Counted from the first letter of the stretch, positions 39,749-48,561 are shown. The stretch is DNA of 50,839 nt from JACMJP01 sp046160675 (GCA_046160675.1 JBJXHH010000053.1:1-50839), one strand, 5' to 3'. A program made the numbers and translations. The notes: generated by a model from the letters alone, not told the origin.

Positions 39749-41331
39749 TGCCCTGCTTGGTAAAATACTGGGGTTCACTTTTTTTTCTTTGCACTTTTTT
39801 TACGACAAATATTTTTACCCAGTCTAAAATTCAGCAAATCACTATTGAATATGCAGATGAATTGGAAGGTCGGCAAGAAAAAGGCCTTGAAATAAAGATT
39901 TTGCGAGGCAATGTTATTGTTTCACAAGACAGTGTCAAACTTTATTGCGATAGTGCATACTTAAATCAATCCGTTAACATTGTAAAAGCCTTCGGCAGTG
40001 TACATATTAATCAAAATGACTCAATACATACCTACAGCGACTCTGCAACTTATGATGGCAATACTAAAATTGCAGTGCTGTATGAAAATGTGAAGATGAC
40101 CGATAATACCTCCACACTCACAACAGATTTGTTAACCTATAACCTCTCCTCAAAAGTTGGGACCTATCAAAATGGAGGAAAAGTTGACAATGGTGAGTCT
40201 GTACTTACAAGTGAATTGGGGTATTATTATTCAAACAGCGATGAAGCATATTTCAAAGATTCCGTGAGGCTTGAACATCCTAAATACAAATTAGAGGCAG
40301 ACACATTATTATATAATACCTACACAGACGTCGCTTACTTTCTCGGGCCTACAATTATTTACAATGAGAAAAGCAAAGTGTATTGTGAAGATGGATACTA
40401 TGAATCAAAAACCGGATTAGCAGTATTTAATAAAAATGTGAAGTTTGATAATCCACCCCAGTTTTTAACCGCAGACAGCATTTATTATAACCGGGAAACT
40501 GGCATTGGCAAAGCTTACAGAAATGTTGTTTTCAGGGATACTGCGCAACAGGTCCTACAGTTCAGCAATTTTGGGGTTTACAATGAAATTGACAGTACAA
40601 TAGTTTCTACAAATGGCGCTATTGCAGCTTACATCATTGATAAGGATACTTTATTTATTGCGGGCGATACTATTCGTGCAATGCAGGATGAATCTGAAAA
40701 GAAAACCATGATCGTTTATCACAATGTGAAAATTTATAAAGACGATTTGCAAGGTATCTGTGATTCATTGTTCTACTCCGATCTTGATTCTACCATCCGC
40801 ATGTTTGGTTTCCCGGTTCTGTGGAGCGACAGTACGCAGTTTTCTTCCGACACAGTTTTTATGAGGTTAAAAAATAAAGAACTGGAAAGAATAGAAATGT
40901 TTAGTAATGGTTTTATTGTAAACTATCTTGATAGTTTGATTTATAATCAGCTAAAAGGCAGAACTATTTTCGGGTATTTTAAAGATGATAGTCTGTATAA
41001 AGTGCATGCAATCGGAAATGGTGAAAGTTTGTATTTCGGTCAGGACGACACAAAGGCGTATGTTGGGATAAATTATGTGCAGTGCAGTGAGATATTGATA
41101 AAAGTACGAGGAAATAAATTTTCGAGGGTGAGTTTTAATTTGCAACCCGTAGCAAAGTTTACTCCGATGCAGTTGGCAAACCCTTCTGATTTTAATTTGC
41201 AAAATTTAAACTGGGAAATAGATATTGCCCCGCAAAGCAAAGAAGACCTATTGAAACCCCTCATCCGTTCTCAACCAACGGAAACGCAGGAGAACCCAAG
41301 CCTGGAAAGATCATCCCAAAATGAAGGGTAA
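39748..41331 (+). CDS. OstA/LptA-like periplasmic protein
   Basis: A 527-residue exported protein. The signal peptide (MPCLVKYWGSLFFLCTFF, cut near IFTQ) is followed by OstA-like repeats: ITIEYADELEGRQEKGLEIK, ILRGNVIVSQDSVKLYCDSAY, VKAFGSVHINQNDSIHTYSD, TYDGNTKIAVLYENVKM. Each is a rung of an LptA-type jellyroll that can hold the lipid part of LPS between LptC and LptD. It is much longer than E. coli LptA, as usual in Bacteroidota. It overlaps the MCE gene by one base, and its 3' end runs 61 bases into aroA on the other strand. With lptD nearby it forms a lipid-transport module. Confidence 0.9.
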   Translation: MPCLVKYWGSLFFLCTFFTTNIFTQSKIQQITIEYADELEGRQEKGLEIKILRGNVIVSQDSVKLYCDSAYLNQSVNIVKAFGSVHINQNDSIHTYSDSATYDGNTKIAVLYENVKMTDNTSTLTTDLLTYNLSSKVGTYQNGGKVDNGESVLTSELGYYYSNSDEAYFKDSVRLEHPKYKLEADTLLYNTYTDVAYFLGPTIIYNEKSKVYCEDGYYESKTGLAVFNKNVKFDNPPQFLTADSIYYNRETGIGKAYRNVVFRDTAQQVLQFSNFGVYNEIDSTIVSTNGAIAAYIIDKDTLFIAGDTIRAMQDESEKKTMIVYHNVKIYKDDLQGICDSLFYSDLDSTIRMFGFPVLWSDSTQFSSDTVFMRLKNKELERIEMFSNGFIVNYLDSLIYNQLKGRTIFGYFKDDSLYKVHAIGNGESLYFGQDDTKAYVGINYVQCSEILIKVRGNKFSRVSFNLQPVAKFTPMQLANPSDFNLQNLNWEIDIAPQSKEDLLKPLIRSQPTETQENPSLERSSQNEG

Positions 41332-42500
41332 GATTTTTTTACAACCTCCGCATCTTCAATCACTATATTCTCATGTACTAAACTTAAAGGTGTAAATGCC
41401 ATTGCCATACGATGATCCTCATAAGTTTTTATTTTTTTTCCTGAGTCTGAAACTGTTTTCCCATTCAGGCTCCATGTTGAATTGTCCACATCGGCTGTAA
41501 AATCAACCTTGAACTTTTTCAATTCCAAAGCAAGTGCTTGAGTTCTGTCTGTTTCTTTTATTTTCAAGCTTTCCAGTCCATGAAATTTTCCCGGGATTCC
41601 AAGTCCGGCACAGGTTATGACAACAGTTTGTGCAAGGTCAGGGCAGTCAGAAAAATCAAATTCAAAAAAATTAGTAAAGGTGTTTTTTTGCTTTAAGGTC
41701 AAAACACTCCCATCAAAATTACTTTCTACACCAAGTTGCTTATAGATCTCAGGTAAAACACTATCGCCTTGCAAACTCTTTTCAAACAAACCCTTTATCT
41801 TGATTTCTGCATTTTTTTGTAACGCACAAATAGAAAAATAATACGAAGCAGCGCTCCAGTCACTCTCCACCTGCATATCATTTGCTGAATAGTTCCCTGG
41901 TAAAACTTTTATGACGTTTCCGTGCATCTCATATTTTGCTCCAAGTGCTTGCATTAATTTTAAAGTCATGAGTAAGTAGGGTAATGATGCAATCTTCCCG
42001 ATAAGATGCATTTCTAAACCCTTCTCAAGTTTTGGCGCAACCATAAGTAATGAAGATAGGAATTGGGAACTCACATCGCTTTTGATCTGGATCTTTCCGC
42101 CAGCAAGTTTTTTGCCTTTTATTTTTAAGGGTGGGTATCCCTCTTTATCAAGATAAGAAATATCAGCGCCGAGATTTTGCAATGCTTCAACCAATATTCC
42201 GATTGGGCGTTTTTTCATCCTTTCGCTTCCAGTAAGAATTCTTTCGCCTTCTTTGCTTGCAAAATAGGAAGTAAGAAATCTCATTGTTGTTCCAGCAGCG
42301 CCAACATCCTGCAACATTTCATGAGAACCCAAAATGCGAAGCATTGCTTCTGTGTCATCTCCAGGCGACAAGTTTGTTATTGCAAAATATTTTTCACTCA
42401 TCGCCCTTAAAATAAGCAACCGGTTACTTATGCTTTTAGAACCTTCTAAGGTTATGGCACATGAGATTTTTTGCTGAGGGGCTTTTAGAAAAATATTCAT
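41271..42500 (-). CDS. aroA: 3-phosphoshikimate 1-carboxyvinyltransferase (EPSP synthase)
   Basis: A 409-residue enzyme of the shikimate pathway. It joins shikimate 3-phosphate and phosphoenolpyruvate to make EPSP. Motifs are LEGSKSISNRLLI, VGAAGTTMRFL, KKRPIGILVEALQ, SSQFLSSLLM, VESDWSAASYYF, KIKETDRTQAL and YEDHRMAMAF. All belong to the family; the length is slightly short because the two-domain linker loops are trimmed, as in many Bacteroidota. The start overlaps aroB by 4 bases (ATGA). The last 61 bases overlap the OstA-like gene tail to tail, both in coding sequence. Confidence 0.96.
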   Translation of the reverse strand: MNIFLKAPQQKISCAITLEGSKSISNRLLILRAMSEKYFAITNLSPGDDTEAMLRILGSHEMLQDVGAAGTTMRFLTSYFASKEGERILTGSERMKKRPIGILVEALQNLGADISYLDKEGYPPLKIKGKKLAGGKIQIKSDVSSQFLSSLLMVAPKLEKGLEMHLIGKIASLPYLLMTLKLMQALGAKYEMHGNVIKVLPGNYSANDMQVESDWSAASYYFSICALQKNAEIKIKGLFEKSLQGDSVLPEIYKQLGVESNFDGSVLTLKQKNTFTNFFEFDFSDCPDLAQTVVITCAGLGIPGKFHGLESLKIKETDRTQALALELKKFKVDFTADVDNSTWSLNGKTVSDSGKKIKTYEDHRMAMAFTPLSLVHENIVIEDAEVVKKSYPSFWDDLSRLGFSCVSVG

Positions 42501-43558
42501 GCAAGGTTTTGATAATAGATAAGGGATTGTCTGATAACATCAGATTCAACATGTTTATCAAACTCACAGCTGCCAATAGTATTCAACAATGAAAAAGAAA
42601 ACCTTCCCGCTACATTTTTTTTGTCCTGCTGAATAATACTGATGAGTTTTTCAAATGGTATTTTCGTTGTGTCATACTTCGAAAAATACTTTCGTAGTAC
42701 AGAAACGATTTCATCTAATTCCCGGTGGGGTAATCCGTTTAACTGGTTAGAAATAAAGGCTTCACAGATCATACCCACTGCTATAGCTTCTCCATGCAGT
42801 AAAGGCCGTGTGTCACTCTGCAATGAAAGTGTTTCTACGGCATGGCCGATAGTATGTCCGAAGTTCAAAATCTTTCTTAATCCTGTTTCATGCATATCAA
42901 CTTCAACTACAGCTTTCTTTATCTCCACAGATTTTGCAACCACTTCCTGCCAGTCAAAAAATTGGTTTAACAGTATTCCTTTGACTTTATTCCAGTAAAC
43001 TCTATCTGCTATGAGTCCATGTTTTATCACTTCTGCAAACCCGCTTTGTACTTGACTTTGCGGCAATGTTTTTAAGAAATCAGTTGCAATAAAAATTGCT
43101 TTCGGATTTTTGAATACCCCAATAAGGTTTTTCATTTCATGAAGATCAATTCCAAGTTTACCTCCTACAGAGGCATCTACCTGCGAAAGCAGGGTTGTAG
43201 GAATTTGCATAAAATCAAAACCTCGTTTAAAGGTGCTGGCAACAAAACCTCCCATGTCACCAATTACACCACCTCCGAGATTGAGGAGTAAACTTTTCCT
43301 GTCAGCATTTAATTCTACTAATTGGCTCCAGAGTTTTTTGCATGTTTCAATGTTTTTTTCTTTTTCACCTGCGGCAATTTCAATTAATTGATGCGGGGGC
43401 AACAGACTTCTTATCTTGGGATAGCAATGCTTCTTTGTGTTCTCATCAGTAAGCACAAATAGGGAAGAATAATTCTTCAACACTGCCGTGAAATCCGTCT
43501 GCTCACCGATTTCGGATGTAATGTAAATTTTATACTCTTCTAAACTGATCTGCTGCAT
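42497..43558 (-). CDS. aroB: 3-dehydroquinate synthase
   Basis: A 353-residue NAD- and zinc-dependent enzyme that makes dehydroquinate from DAHP. It has NLGGGVIGDMGGFVAS and KRGFDFMQIPTTLLSQVDAS, the metal ligands in GFAEVIKHGLI (Glu), LNFGHTIGHAVE (His) and LLHGEAIAVGM (His), and the usual C-terminal helical domain. The frame is open to 43585, but the ATG at 43558 leaves a 2-base gap after the ABM gene and begins at a natural first strand, so I prefer it. It is followed by aroA with a 4-base overlap. Confidence 0.96.
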   Translation of the reverse strand: MQQISLEEYKIYITSEIGEQTDFTAVLKNYSSLFVLTDENTKKHCYPKIRSLLPPHQLIEIAAGEKEKNIETCKKLWSQLVELNADRKSLLLNLGGGVIGDMGGFVASTFKRGFDFMQIPTTLLSQVDASVGGKLGIDLHEMKNLIGVFKNPKAIFIATDFLKTLPQSQVQSGFAEVIKHGLIADRVYWNKVKGILLNQFFDWQEVVAKSVEIKKAVVEVDMHETGLRKILNFGHTIGHAVETLSLQSDTRPLLHGEAIAVGMICEAFISNQLNGLPHRELDEIVSVLRKYFSKYDTTKIPFEKLISIIQQDKKNVAGRFSFSLLNTIGSCEFDKHVESDVIRQSLIYYQNLA

Positions 43559-43560
43559 AT

Positions 43561-43848
43561 TTACATTTTTCTTTCGAGACTCCATGCTTCTGCCTTCTCT
43601 GCAAATAATATTTTTGTTTCTATCCAGGTTGCTTTAAAAAGTTCAGAGTTTCTGTAATCCTCTAAAGCGCCCAGATCGTCCCACAAGCTTATAGTAAAAA
43701 AAGTGTTTGAATGAAGAGTATCTTCTAATAACTCAACTCCCCTGCAACCCCTAAAAGACGAGATTTTATTTTTTGCAGATGCAAAGATGCTCATGAACTC
43801 AGAGGTTTTTTCATTTTTAAAAGACATTTTTACAATTCGTACAATCAT
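43561..43848 (-). CDS. ABM-domain protein (antibiotic biosynthesis monooxygenase fold)
   Basis: A 95-residue dimeric alpha+beta-barrel protein. VRIVKMSFKNEKTSEFMSIF opens the fold; FRGCRGVELLEDTLHSNTFF and TISLWDDLGALEDYRNSELF (the W-x-x-x-x-x-x-x-Y-x-x-S segment) are typical of ABM domains. Relatives include small monooxygenases, haem-degrading enzymes and stress proteins with no known activity; catalytic residues cannot be settled here. It overlaps the upstream gene by 4 bases and precedes aroB by 2, so it is made with the shikimate enzymes. Confidence 0.85.
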   Translation of the reverse strand: MIVRIVKMSFKNEKTSEFMSIFASAKNKISSFRGCRGVELLEDTLHSNTFFTISLWDDLGALEDYRNSELFKATWIETKILFAEKAEAWSLERKM

Positions 43849-44612
43849 GCAAACTCAATTTGTATCGTGTCATCTAACCGTAAACCCAGCAGTTCTGCAG
43901 CATTTCCCTGGTTAATTGCGATCTCCAAAAATCCGTTAGAATTAAACAAACAAAGTTTCTCTCCTCCCGGCACATCACTATAATGCGCATAAATTTCAGT
44001 GAATTCATTTGCCCGTTTCCAATGAATGCTATATGCCCGGCCATTTCGTTTGCGTTCAAATTTCTCTTTTGTGATATTAATAATTGCATTCCCGAATTTA
44101 TCAATGTACACTACTGCACCATTAATAAATTCATTTGATTCCGGGGCCTTCAAAAAAGTTCTGCTCTCCAGGTTAGGTATTTTTTTACCAAGGGAAGTGA
44201 TTATTTTCCCATTTGCAAGTTCGCCTACTGCGTCGCACAAAATATCTCTCACAACAAAAATACTTTTATCAGCAAGGCCTATTTCTATAATTTCCTCAGG
44301 CTCTTCGTCAAATACTAAGGAAAATAAACCATTATCAACTCCAGCAAAAAAATAATCTTTATATTTTATTAGTACACACCTTAACGATGGTTTCTGATCA
44401 GATTGAACGCTTGCCAGGTGAATAGTATTTTTAGGAAAAAAAGAAAATGCATTACGCAAAATAAATGCAGCCTGTTGAATGTTAAAAGACCGTATCTCAT
44501 GCGAAATATCTACAACATGTATTGCAGCAGATTTACTTAGCAGTTTTCCTTTCAGCATGGCAACATAGTGATCTTTTGTCCCAAGATCAGAGGTAAGAGT
44601 AACTATCGCCAT
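43845..44612 (-). CDS. SAM hydroxide adenosyltransferase (DUF62)
   Basis: A 255-residue enzyme of the DUF62/SalL-fluorinase family, whose housekeeping members split S-adenosylmethionine with water into adenosine and methionine. It has VTLTSDLGTKDHYVAMLKG (the Asp that holds the ribose), VVDISHEIRSFNIQQAAF, FFAGVDNGLFSLV and the C-terminal beta domain VYIDKFGNAIINITKEKF. It starts the four-gene run toward aroA with a 4-base overlap into the ABM gene. It lies 19 bases from the divergent phoH start. The halogenase-specific loop cannot be judged with certainty, but the hydrolytic form is far more common. Confidence 0.9.
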   Translation of the reverse strand: MAIVTLTSDLGTKDHYVAMLKGKLLSKSAAIHVVDISHEIRSFNIQQAAFILRNAFSFFPKNTIHLASVQSDQKPSLRCVLIKYKDYFFAGVDNGLFSLVFDEEPEEIIEIGLADKSIFVVRDILCDAVGELANGKIITSLGKKIPNLESRTFLKAPESNEFINGAVVYIDKFGNAIINITKEKFERKRNGRAYSIHWKRANEFTEIYAHYSDVPGGEKLCLFNSNGFLEIAINQGNAAELLGLRLDDTIQIEFA

Positions 44613-44631
44613 GCAACAGGATTAACCGATT

Positions 44632-45654
44632 ATGCGTAATTTTACAAAATTAATTGAAGCAAAAATAGGAGAAAAATTGATTGAAGTAACCATTCCTTTA
44701 GACGGTGTTCGCCCGATTGACTTCTACGGTATACACAACGCAAAACTTGGCATCATTAAGAAAACTTTCCCTTACTTGAATATCTCTGCAAGGGGTAACG
44801 AATTGAAAGTGCGGGGAAATGAAAAAGATATTGAGGAGTTTCAGCAACGTATAGAAAATGTTTTACACCATCTTGAACATTTTGGGAATATTTCTGATGC
44901 AAACCTGCAGAGTATTTTGTTTGGGGTACAACCCGATGAATTAACTGATATAACCCAGGGTGGTGACGATGTAATATTACATGGCCCAAACGGATTGATA
45001 GTGAAAGCCAGAACCCCGAATCAGAAAAAGATGTTGGGATTGGCTAATGAAAATGATATCTTATTTGCCATCGGCCCAGCCGGAACCGGAAAGACTTACA
45101 CTGCAGTAGCACTTGCTGTTCGGGCACTAAAAGACAAGGTTGTAAAACGAATCATACTCACAAGGCCTGCCGTTGAAGCTGGTGAAAATCTCGGTTTTCT
45201 TCCCGGCGACCTTAAAGAGAAAATTGATCCCTATCTGCGCCCATTGTATGATGCATTAGATGATATGATCCCAATTGAGAAATTAAACCTCTATATGCAA
45301 AACCGGGTGATAGAAATTGCCCCGCTTGCTTTTATGCGAGGGAGAACGCTTGACAATGCATTCATTATTCTTGATGAAGCGCAGAATGCAACAGATGCAC
45401 AATTGAAAATGTTTCTCACAAGGATTGGCCCCAGCGCAAAATGTATCATAACCGGAGATCTTACCCAGATTGACCTTCCAAGGAATCAAACTTCAGGATT
45501 ATTCACTTCTCTCAGGATACTAAAAGATGTTCAGGGAATCGGGACAGTATTTCTGAATGAAAATGATGTTGTACGTCATCGCCTTGTCAAACAAATCATC
45601 AGGGCATACGATAGTGAAAAACAAAGACTTGAAAATACTGATGATAATTCCTGA
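44632..45654 (+). CDS. PhoH-family ATPase
   Basis: A 340-residue cytoplasmic P-loop ATPase of the PhoH/YbeZ family, linked to RNA handling. An N-terminal KH-like region of about 90 residues (TIPLDGVRPIDFYGIHNAKL, ISARGNELKVRGNEKDIEEF) precedes the ATPase core. The Walker A motif is GPAGTGKT (148-155). Then come ILTRPAVEAGENLGFLPGDL, IEIAPLAFMRGRTLDNAFII with the Walker B LDEAQN, and ITGDLTQIDLPRNQTSGL. Length is normal. It starts 19 bases from the divergent SAM enzyme, so their promoters must overlap the opposite coding regions, and its stop abuts the convergent TerC gene. Confidence 0.95.
   Translation: MRNFTKLIEAKIGEKLIEVTIPLDGVRPIDFYGIHNAKLGIIKKTFPYLNISARGNELKVRGNEKDIEEFQQRIENVLHHLEHFGNISDANLQSILFGVQPDELTDITQGGDDVILHGPNGLIVKARTPNQKKMLGLANENDILFAIGPAGTGKTYTAVALAVRALKDKVVKRIILTRPAVEAGENLGFLPGDLKEKIDPYLRPLYDALDDMIPIEKLNLYMQNRVIEIAPLAFMRGRTLDNAFIILDEAQNATDAQLKMFLTRIGPSAKCIITGDLTQIDLPRNQTSGLFTSLRILKDVQGIGTVFLNENDVVRHRLVKQIIRAYDSEKQRLENTDDNS
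44645..44667 (-). promoter_or_regulatory. Two -7 boxes for the SAM-enzyme operon, inside phoH
   Basis: On the minus strand TAATTTTG (44652-44645) and TATTTTTG (44667-44660) both match TAnnTTTG and lie 30-55 bases before the ATG at 44612. They are inside the first codons of phoH. Which one is used is unknown; -33 elements are unclear. Confidence 0.4.
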
Positions 45655-46626
45655 CTAGATGCTTTTCCCATTACCAGTTACGGGATAATTTTCTGATTTT
45701 GTTTTCGCAATACTGTAAAGAATAGAACCTCCAATTGCGAATAAAATAAACAGTAATGAATATTCTGTAGGCACTTTAAAAATATCTGTAAAGCACATTT
45801 TCAGTCCAACAAACATCAACACAATTGCGAGGCCGTAAACGAGGTACTTAAATCTGTACATTACTCCTGCAAGTGCAAAATAAAGTGACCGCAGCCCAAG
45901 AATTGCAAACACATTTGAAGTATATACAATAAATGTGTCCGAAGTGATGGCAAGAATTGCCGGGATACTGTCAACGGCAAAAATAAGGTCGGTAATTTCA
46001 ACAAAAAGAAGGACAATGAACAATAGGGTAGCGTAAGTTTTTCCGTTCAACTTTATGAAAAACTTATCGCCTTCATACCTGTCGACAACCGGAAACCATC
46101 TACGGAAAAGTTTTATCAAAAAATTCTTTTCAGGGTCAACTTTTTTGTCTTTGTTTTTTATCATACTGATGCCAGTATAAATCAGAAATACACCAAAAAC
46201 ATAAATAATCCAATGAAACTTTTCAATCAATGCTATACCAGCGAAAATGAAGATAGCTCGCATTACCAATGCTCCTATAATTCCCCAAAATAAAACTTTG
46301 TGCTGATATTGCTGCGGAACGCTGAAAAATGTAAATATGAGCAGGAAAACGAAAATATTATCAATACTTAAAGACTTTTCTATCAGGTAACCCGTAAGAA
46401 ACTCCATTCCTTTTGAAAAATGTAGTTCCTGAGGGTAATTCCCAACAATTCCCATGAAAATAAAGACGTTAAAAAGCAAAGCAAGACCTATCCAAACACC
46501 GCTCCAGGTCAAGGCTTCTTTCATTTTCACAACATGGCTTTTTTTATGAAATACCCCAAGATCAAGGGCAAGCATGAGAATCACAAAGGCATTAAAACCT
46601 AACCACAACAAAACATCGTCTGACAT
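45655..46626 (-). CDS. TerC/Alx-family membrane protein
   Basis: A 323-residue inner-membrane protein with eight to nine helices. Family marks are the two acidic transmembrane motifs SLSIDNIFVFLLIFTFF and FAVDSIPAILAIT. Around them lie LALDLGVFHKKSHVV near the N-terminus and GLRSLYFALAGVMYRFKYL. Relatives (TerC, Alx, MeeY) export manganese and load metals onto secreted enzymes, as well as giving tellurite resistance in plasmid versions. No other ter genes are nearby, so this is the housekeeping form. Its stop touches the phoH stop without a gap, and it follows carbonic anhydrase by 56 bases. Confidence 0.92.
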   Translation of the reverse strand: MSDDVLLWLGFNAFVILMLALDLGVFHKKSHVVKMKEALTWSGVWIGLALLFNVFIFMGIVGNYPQELHFSKGMEFLTGYLIEKSLSIDNIFVFLLIFTFFSVPQQYQHKVLFWGIIGALVMRAIFIFAGIALIEKFHWIIYVFGVFLIYTGISMIKNKDKKVDPEKNFLIKLFRRWFPVVDRYEGDKFFIKLNGKTYATLLFIVLLFVEITDLIFAVDSIPAILAITSDTFIVYTSNVFAILGLRSLYFALAGVMYRFKYLVYGLAIVLMFVGLKMCFTDIFKVPTEYSLLFILFAIGGSILYSIAKTKSENYPVTGNGKSI

Positions 46627-46682
46627 CTACATTTTATTTAGAAAGTAAACCCTTTGCTAAATAAATTGTTCAAACGTTTATG

Positions 46683-47330
46683 CTATTTTTTGTAATCAGC
46701 AGGTAGCAGTCCGTACTCGATCCATTCCTTCACGGGTATTTCAAGTTCTATGATTTTCCCTTGTGAAATATCAAGCACCCAGCCATGCAATTTAGGGTAG
46801 TTATTACTCTTGAAAGCGTCATGTAAAATAGAAGTCTTGCATAATTGACGCAGTTGCCTGATAACATTCATTTCGCTGAGGCGGTTCAGCCTTTCTTGGA
46901 TATTTTCAATCGAATCAAGTTCTTTTTTATTTTCCATTGCAATATCCCGAACGTTCATGGTCCAGTTTTCTACAAGGCTCAATGTGGTTCCTTTGTAGGC
47001 AGCTTCAATTCCGCCACAACCGTAGTGCCCACACACAATTACATGCTGCACTTTTAAGGTTTTAATAGCAAACTCCAGAACAGTGAGCAGGTTCATGTCA
47101 TTTAAAAAAACCTGGTTTGCAACATTTCGATGTATGAAGATCTGCCCCGGTTGTGAGCCTGTGAAAACATCTATTGGCAGCCTGCTATCACTGCACCCTA
47201 TATAAAGAAATGGAGGATTTTGCCCGCTTGCAAGGTTTATAAAATACTGCGGATCTGATGAAAGTTTTACTTCCACCCAATTCTTGTTGTTCTGTAACAA
47301 CTTCTCGTATGCATCTGTATTTGCTGACAT
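46683..47330 (-). CDS. Beta-class carbonic anhydrase
   Basis: A 215-residue zinc enzyme that interconverts CO2 and bicarbonate. The zinc and dyad residues are in IGCSDSRLP (Cys46, Asp48, Arg50) and VCGHYGCGGIEA (His102, Cys105). FIHRNVANQV and LTVLEFAIKTL complete the fold, and the C-terminus VHGWVLDISQGKIIELE is family-like. No signal peptide. It shares a strand with TerC downstream; its own promoter was not found. Full length. Confidence 0.95.
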   Translation of the reverse strand: MSANTDAYEKLLQNNKNWVEVKLSSDPQYFINLASGQNPPFLYIGCSDSRLPIDVFTGSQPGQIFIHRNVANQVFLNDMNLLTVLEFAIKTLKVQHVIVCGHYGCGGIEAAYKGTTLSLVENWTMNVRDIAMENKKELDSIENIQERLNRLSEMNVIRQLRQLCKTSILHDAFKSNNYPKLHGWVLDISQGKIIELEIPVKEWIEYGLLPADYKK

Positions 47331-47367
47331 GTTGCAAATATGGCCTGAATGGGCAAAAAAAAGAAAA

Positions 47368-48000
47368 TTATTTTTTAAAAAGTGATCTTTTAACCCTTTC
47401 CATCTCCTCTTTTACTGCGGCGGACTGTCCGTCATCCCGCTTTGAAAGATGATCCAATATGAGATTATAATTATGTTCATTTCTGTTTTGAGAAAGTTTT
47501 TCTTTGGCATCTATCCTGTCAATAGTTATTTCAATAGCAACCAGGGCCTTTAAATGACTATGCATAAATTTCTCATTCAATTTTTCCATATTGAAAGGGT
47601 TTTCTGACTGCTTCTCATATCTTGTTACCAACCTTTGCAGGATGCCTGTGGCTTGTTCATCGTTCAAAATTTTCACTTTCCCATACATATGCACTGCAAC
47701 ATAATTCCAGGTAGGAACATTCACATGATCATACCAGCTTGAAGATATATATGTATGCGGCCCGTTAAAAATTACCATGACTTCTTTGCCTGTAGTAAAA
47801 TGTTGCCATTGCAGGTTCGCCTTTGCCATATGCGTTCTTATGATCTTTTCTCCATTTTCATCTTCTTCAATCTCAACAGGCAGGTGCGATGCAATCATAC
47901 TACCATTGTATTCACTTACGAGAATTGCAAAACCATTTTCTTGCATGAATCGAAAAATCGTTTCCTTATCTTTTATCATATTATACTTCGGAATATACAT
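47368..48000 (-). CDS. PaiB-like FMN-binding protein
   Basis: A 210-residue protein of the PaiB family, a split-barrel flavin-binding fold named after a Bacillus negative regulator. It has MYIPKYNMIKDKETIFRFMQE, ASHLPVEIEEDENGEKIIRTHMAKANLQW, IFNGPHTYISSSWYDHVNVPTWNYVAVHMYGK and the usual C-terminal HLKALVAIEITIDRIDAKEKLSQN. Most relatives probably bind FMN or haem and have redox roles; regulation is not proven for them. It begins on the base right after the DinB-family stop, so the two are co-translated. Confidence 0.9.
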   Translation of the reverse strand: MYIPKYNMIKDKETIFRFMQENGFAILVSEYNGSMIASHLPVEIEEDENGEKIIRTHMAKANLQWQHFTTGKEVMVIFNGPHTYISSSWYDHVNVPTWNYVAVHMYGKVKILNDEQATGILQRLVTRYEKQSENPFNMEKLNEKFMHSHLKALVAIEITIDRIDAKEKLSQNRNEHNYNLILDHLSKRDDGQSAAVKEEMERVKRSLFKK

Positions 48001-48519
48001 TTATAGATATCTTTCTTTCATTATAGATATATGATGTAATTCATGTCCTGCAATAATATAGCTTATGGATCTTGCAGAAGCAGGCTGATTGCTTGCAGTG
48101 CCAATCCTATTCATCTCATTTTCATTCAACGTTTCAAGAAGCAACAAAGTTGAGCTTCTAACAATTTCAAATTCAGCGATCATAATTTCAAATTTCCTTT
48201 CGTCAACAAACGCCTCCCTTGCATATTCCTCTTCATCAAAACCCGGTAGGGGTGTTTTATCATTTCTTGCAATACGCAATAACCTGTAGCTGAAGATCCT
48301 TTCTGCATCGATCATATGCTGAAGAATTTGTTTGATTGTCCATTTTCCCGCTGCATAACTGTGGTTTAGTTTCTCTTCAGGAATACTCTTCAGAAAAGAA
48401 ACAGTTTCCTTAATTTGATTTTTCAGTATTTGAATGAGGTTCCCCTCGGGAACCCTTTCTATATATTTTTCATAATATGTTGCATACTCATGAGTTGCAG
48501 GTTTCTTCCAAACGTTCAT
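48001..48519 (-). CDS. DinB-family (DinB_2) four-helix protein
   Basis: A 172-residue four-helix bundle. It has KWTIKQILQHMIDAERIFSYRLLRIARND, LPGFDEEEY and YIIAGHELHHISIMKERYL. Histidines in QHMIDAE and GHELHH are the three-histidine metal site of the DinB/YfiT group, whose members act as thiol transferases or metal hydrolases. Exact activity unknown. It has its own promoter just upstream with a very short leader, and the PaiB-like gene follows with no gap. Confidence 0.9.
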   Translation of the reverse strand: MNVWKKPATHEYATYYEKYIERVPEGNLIQILKNQIKETVSFLKSIPEEKLNHSYAAGKWTIKQILQHMIDAERIFSYRLLRIARNDKTPLPGFDEEEYAREAFVDERKFEIMIAEFEIVRSSTLLLLETLNENEMNRIGTASNQPASARSISYIIAGHELHHISIMKERYL

Positions 48520-48529
48520 AATTTTTTTT

Positions 48530-48561
48530 CAAAACTACATAACGGAATAGAATTCTATCAA
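48530..48561 (-). promoter_or_regulatory. Promoter of the DinB-PaiB pair
   Basis: On the minus strand TTG (48561-48559), a 21-base spacer, then TAGTTTTG (48537-48530). This fits both elements of the Bacteroidota promoter and gives a start of transcription about four bases before the ATG at 48519. Confidence 0.55.

Noticed and set aside
45655..46626. Tellurite-resistance island
   Set aside because: Only one TerC-family gene is present and none of terABDEZ; the protein is the widespread housekeeping type.
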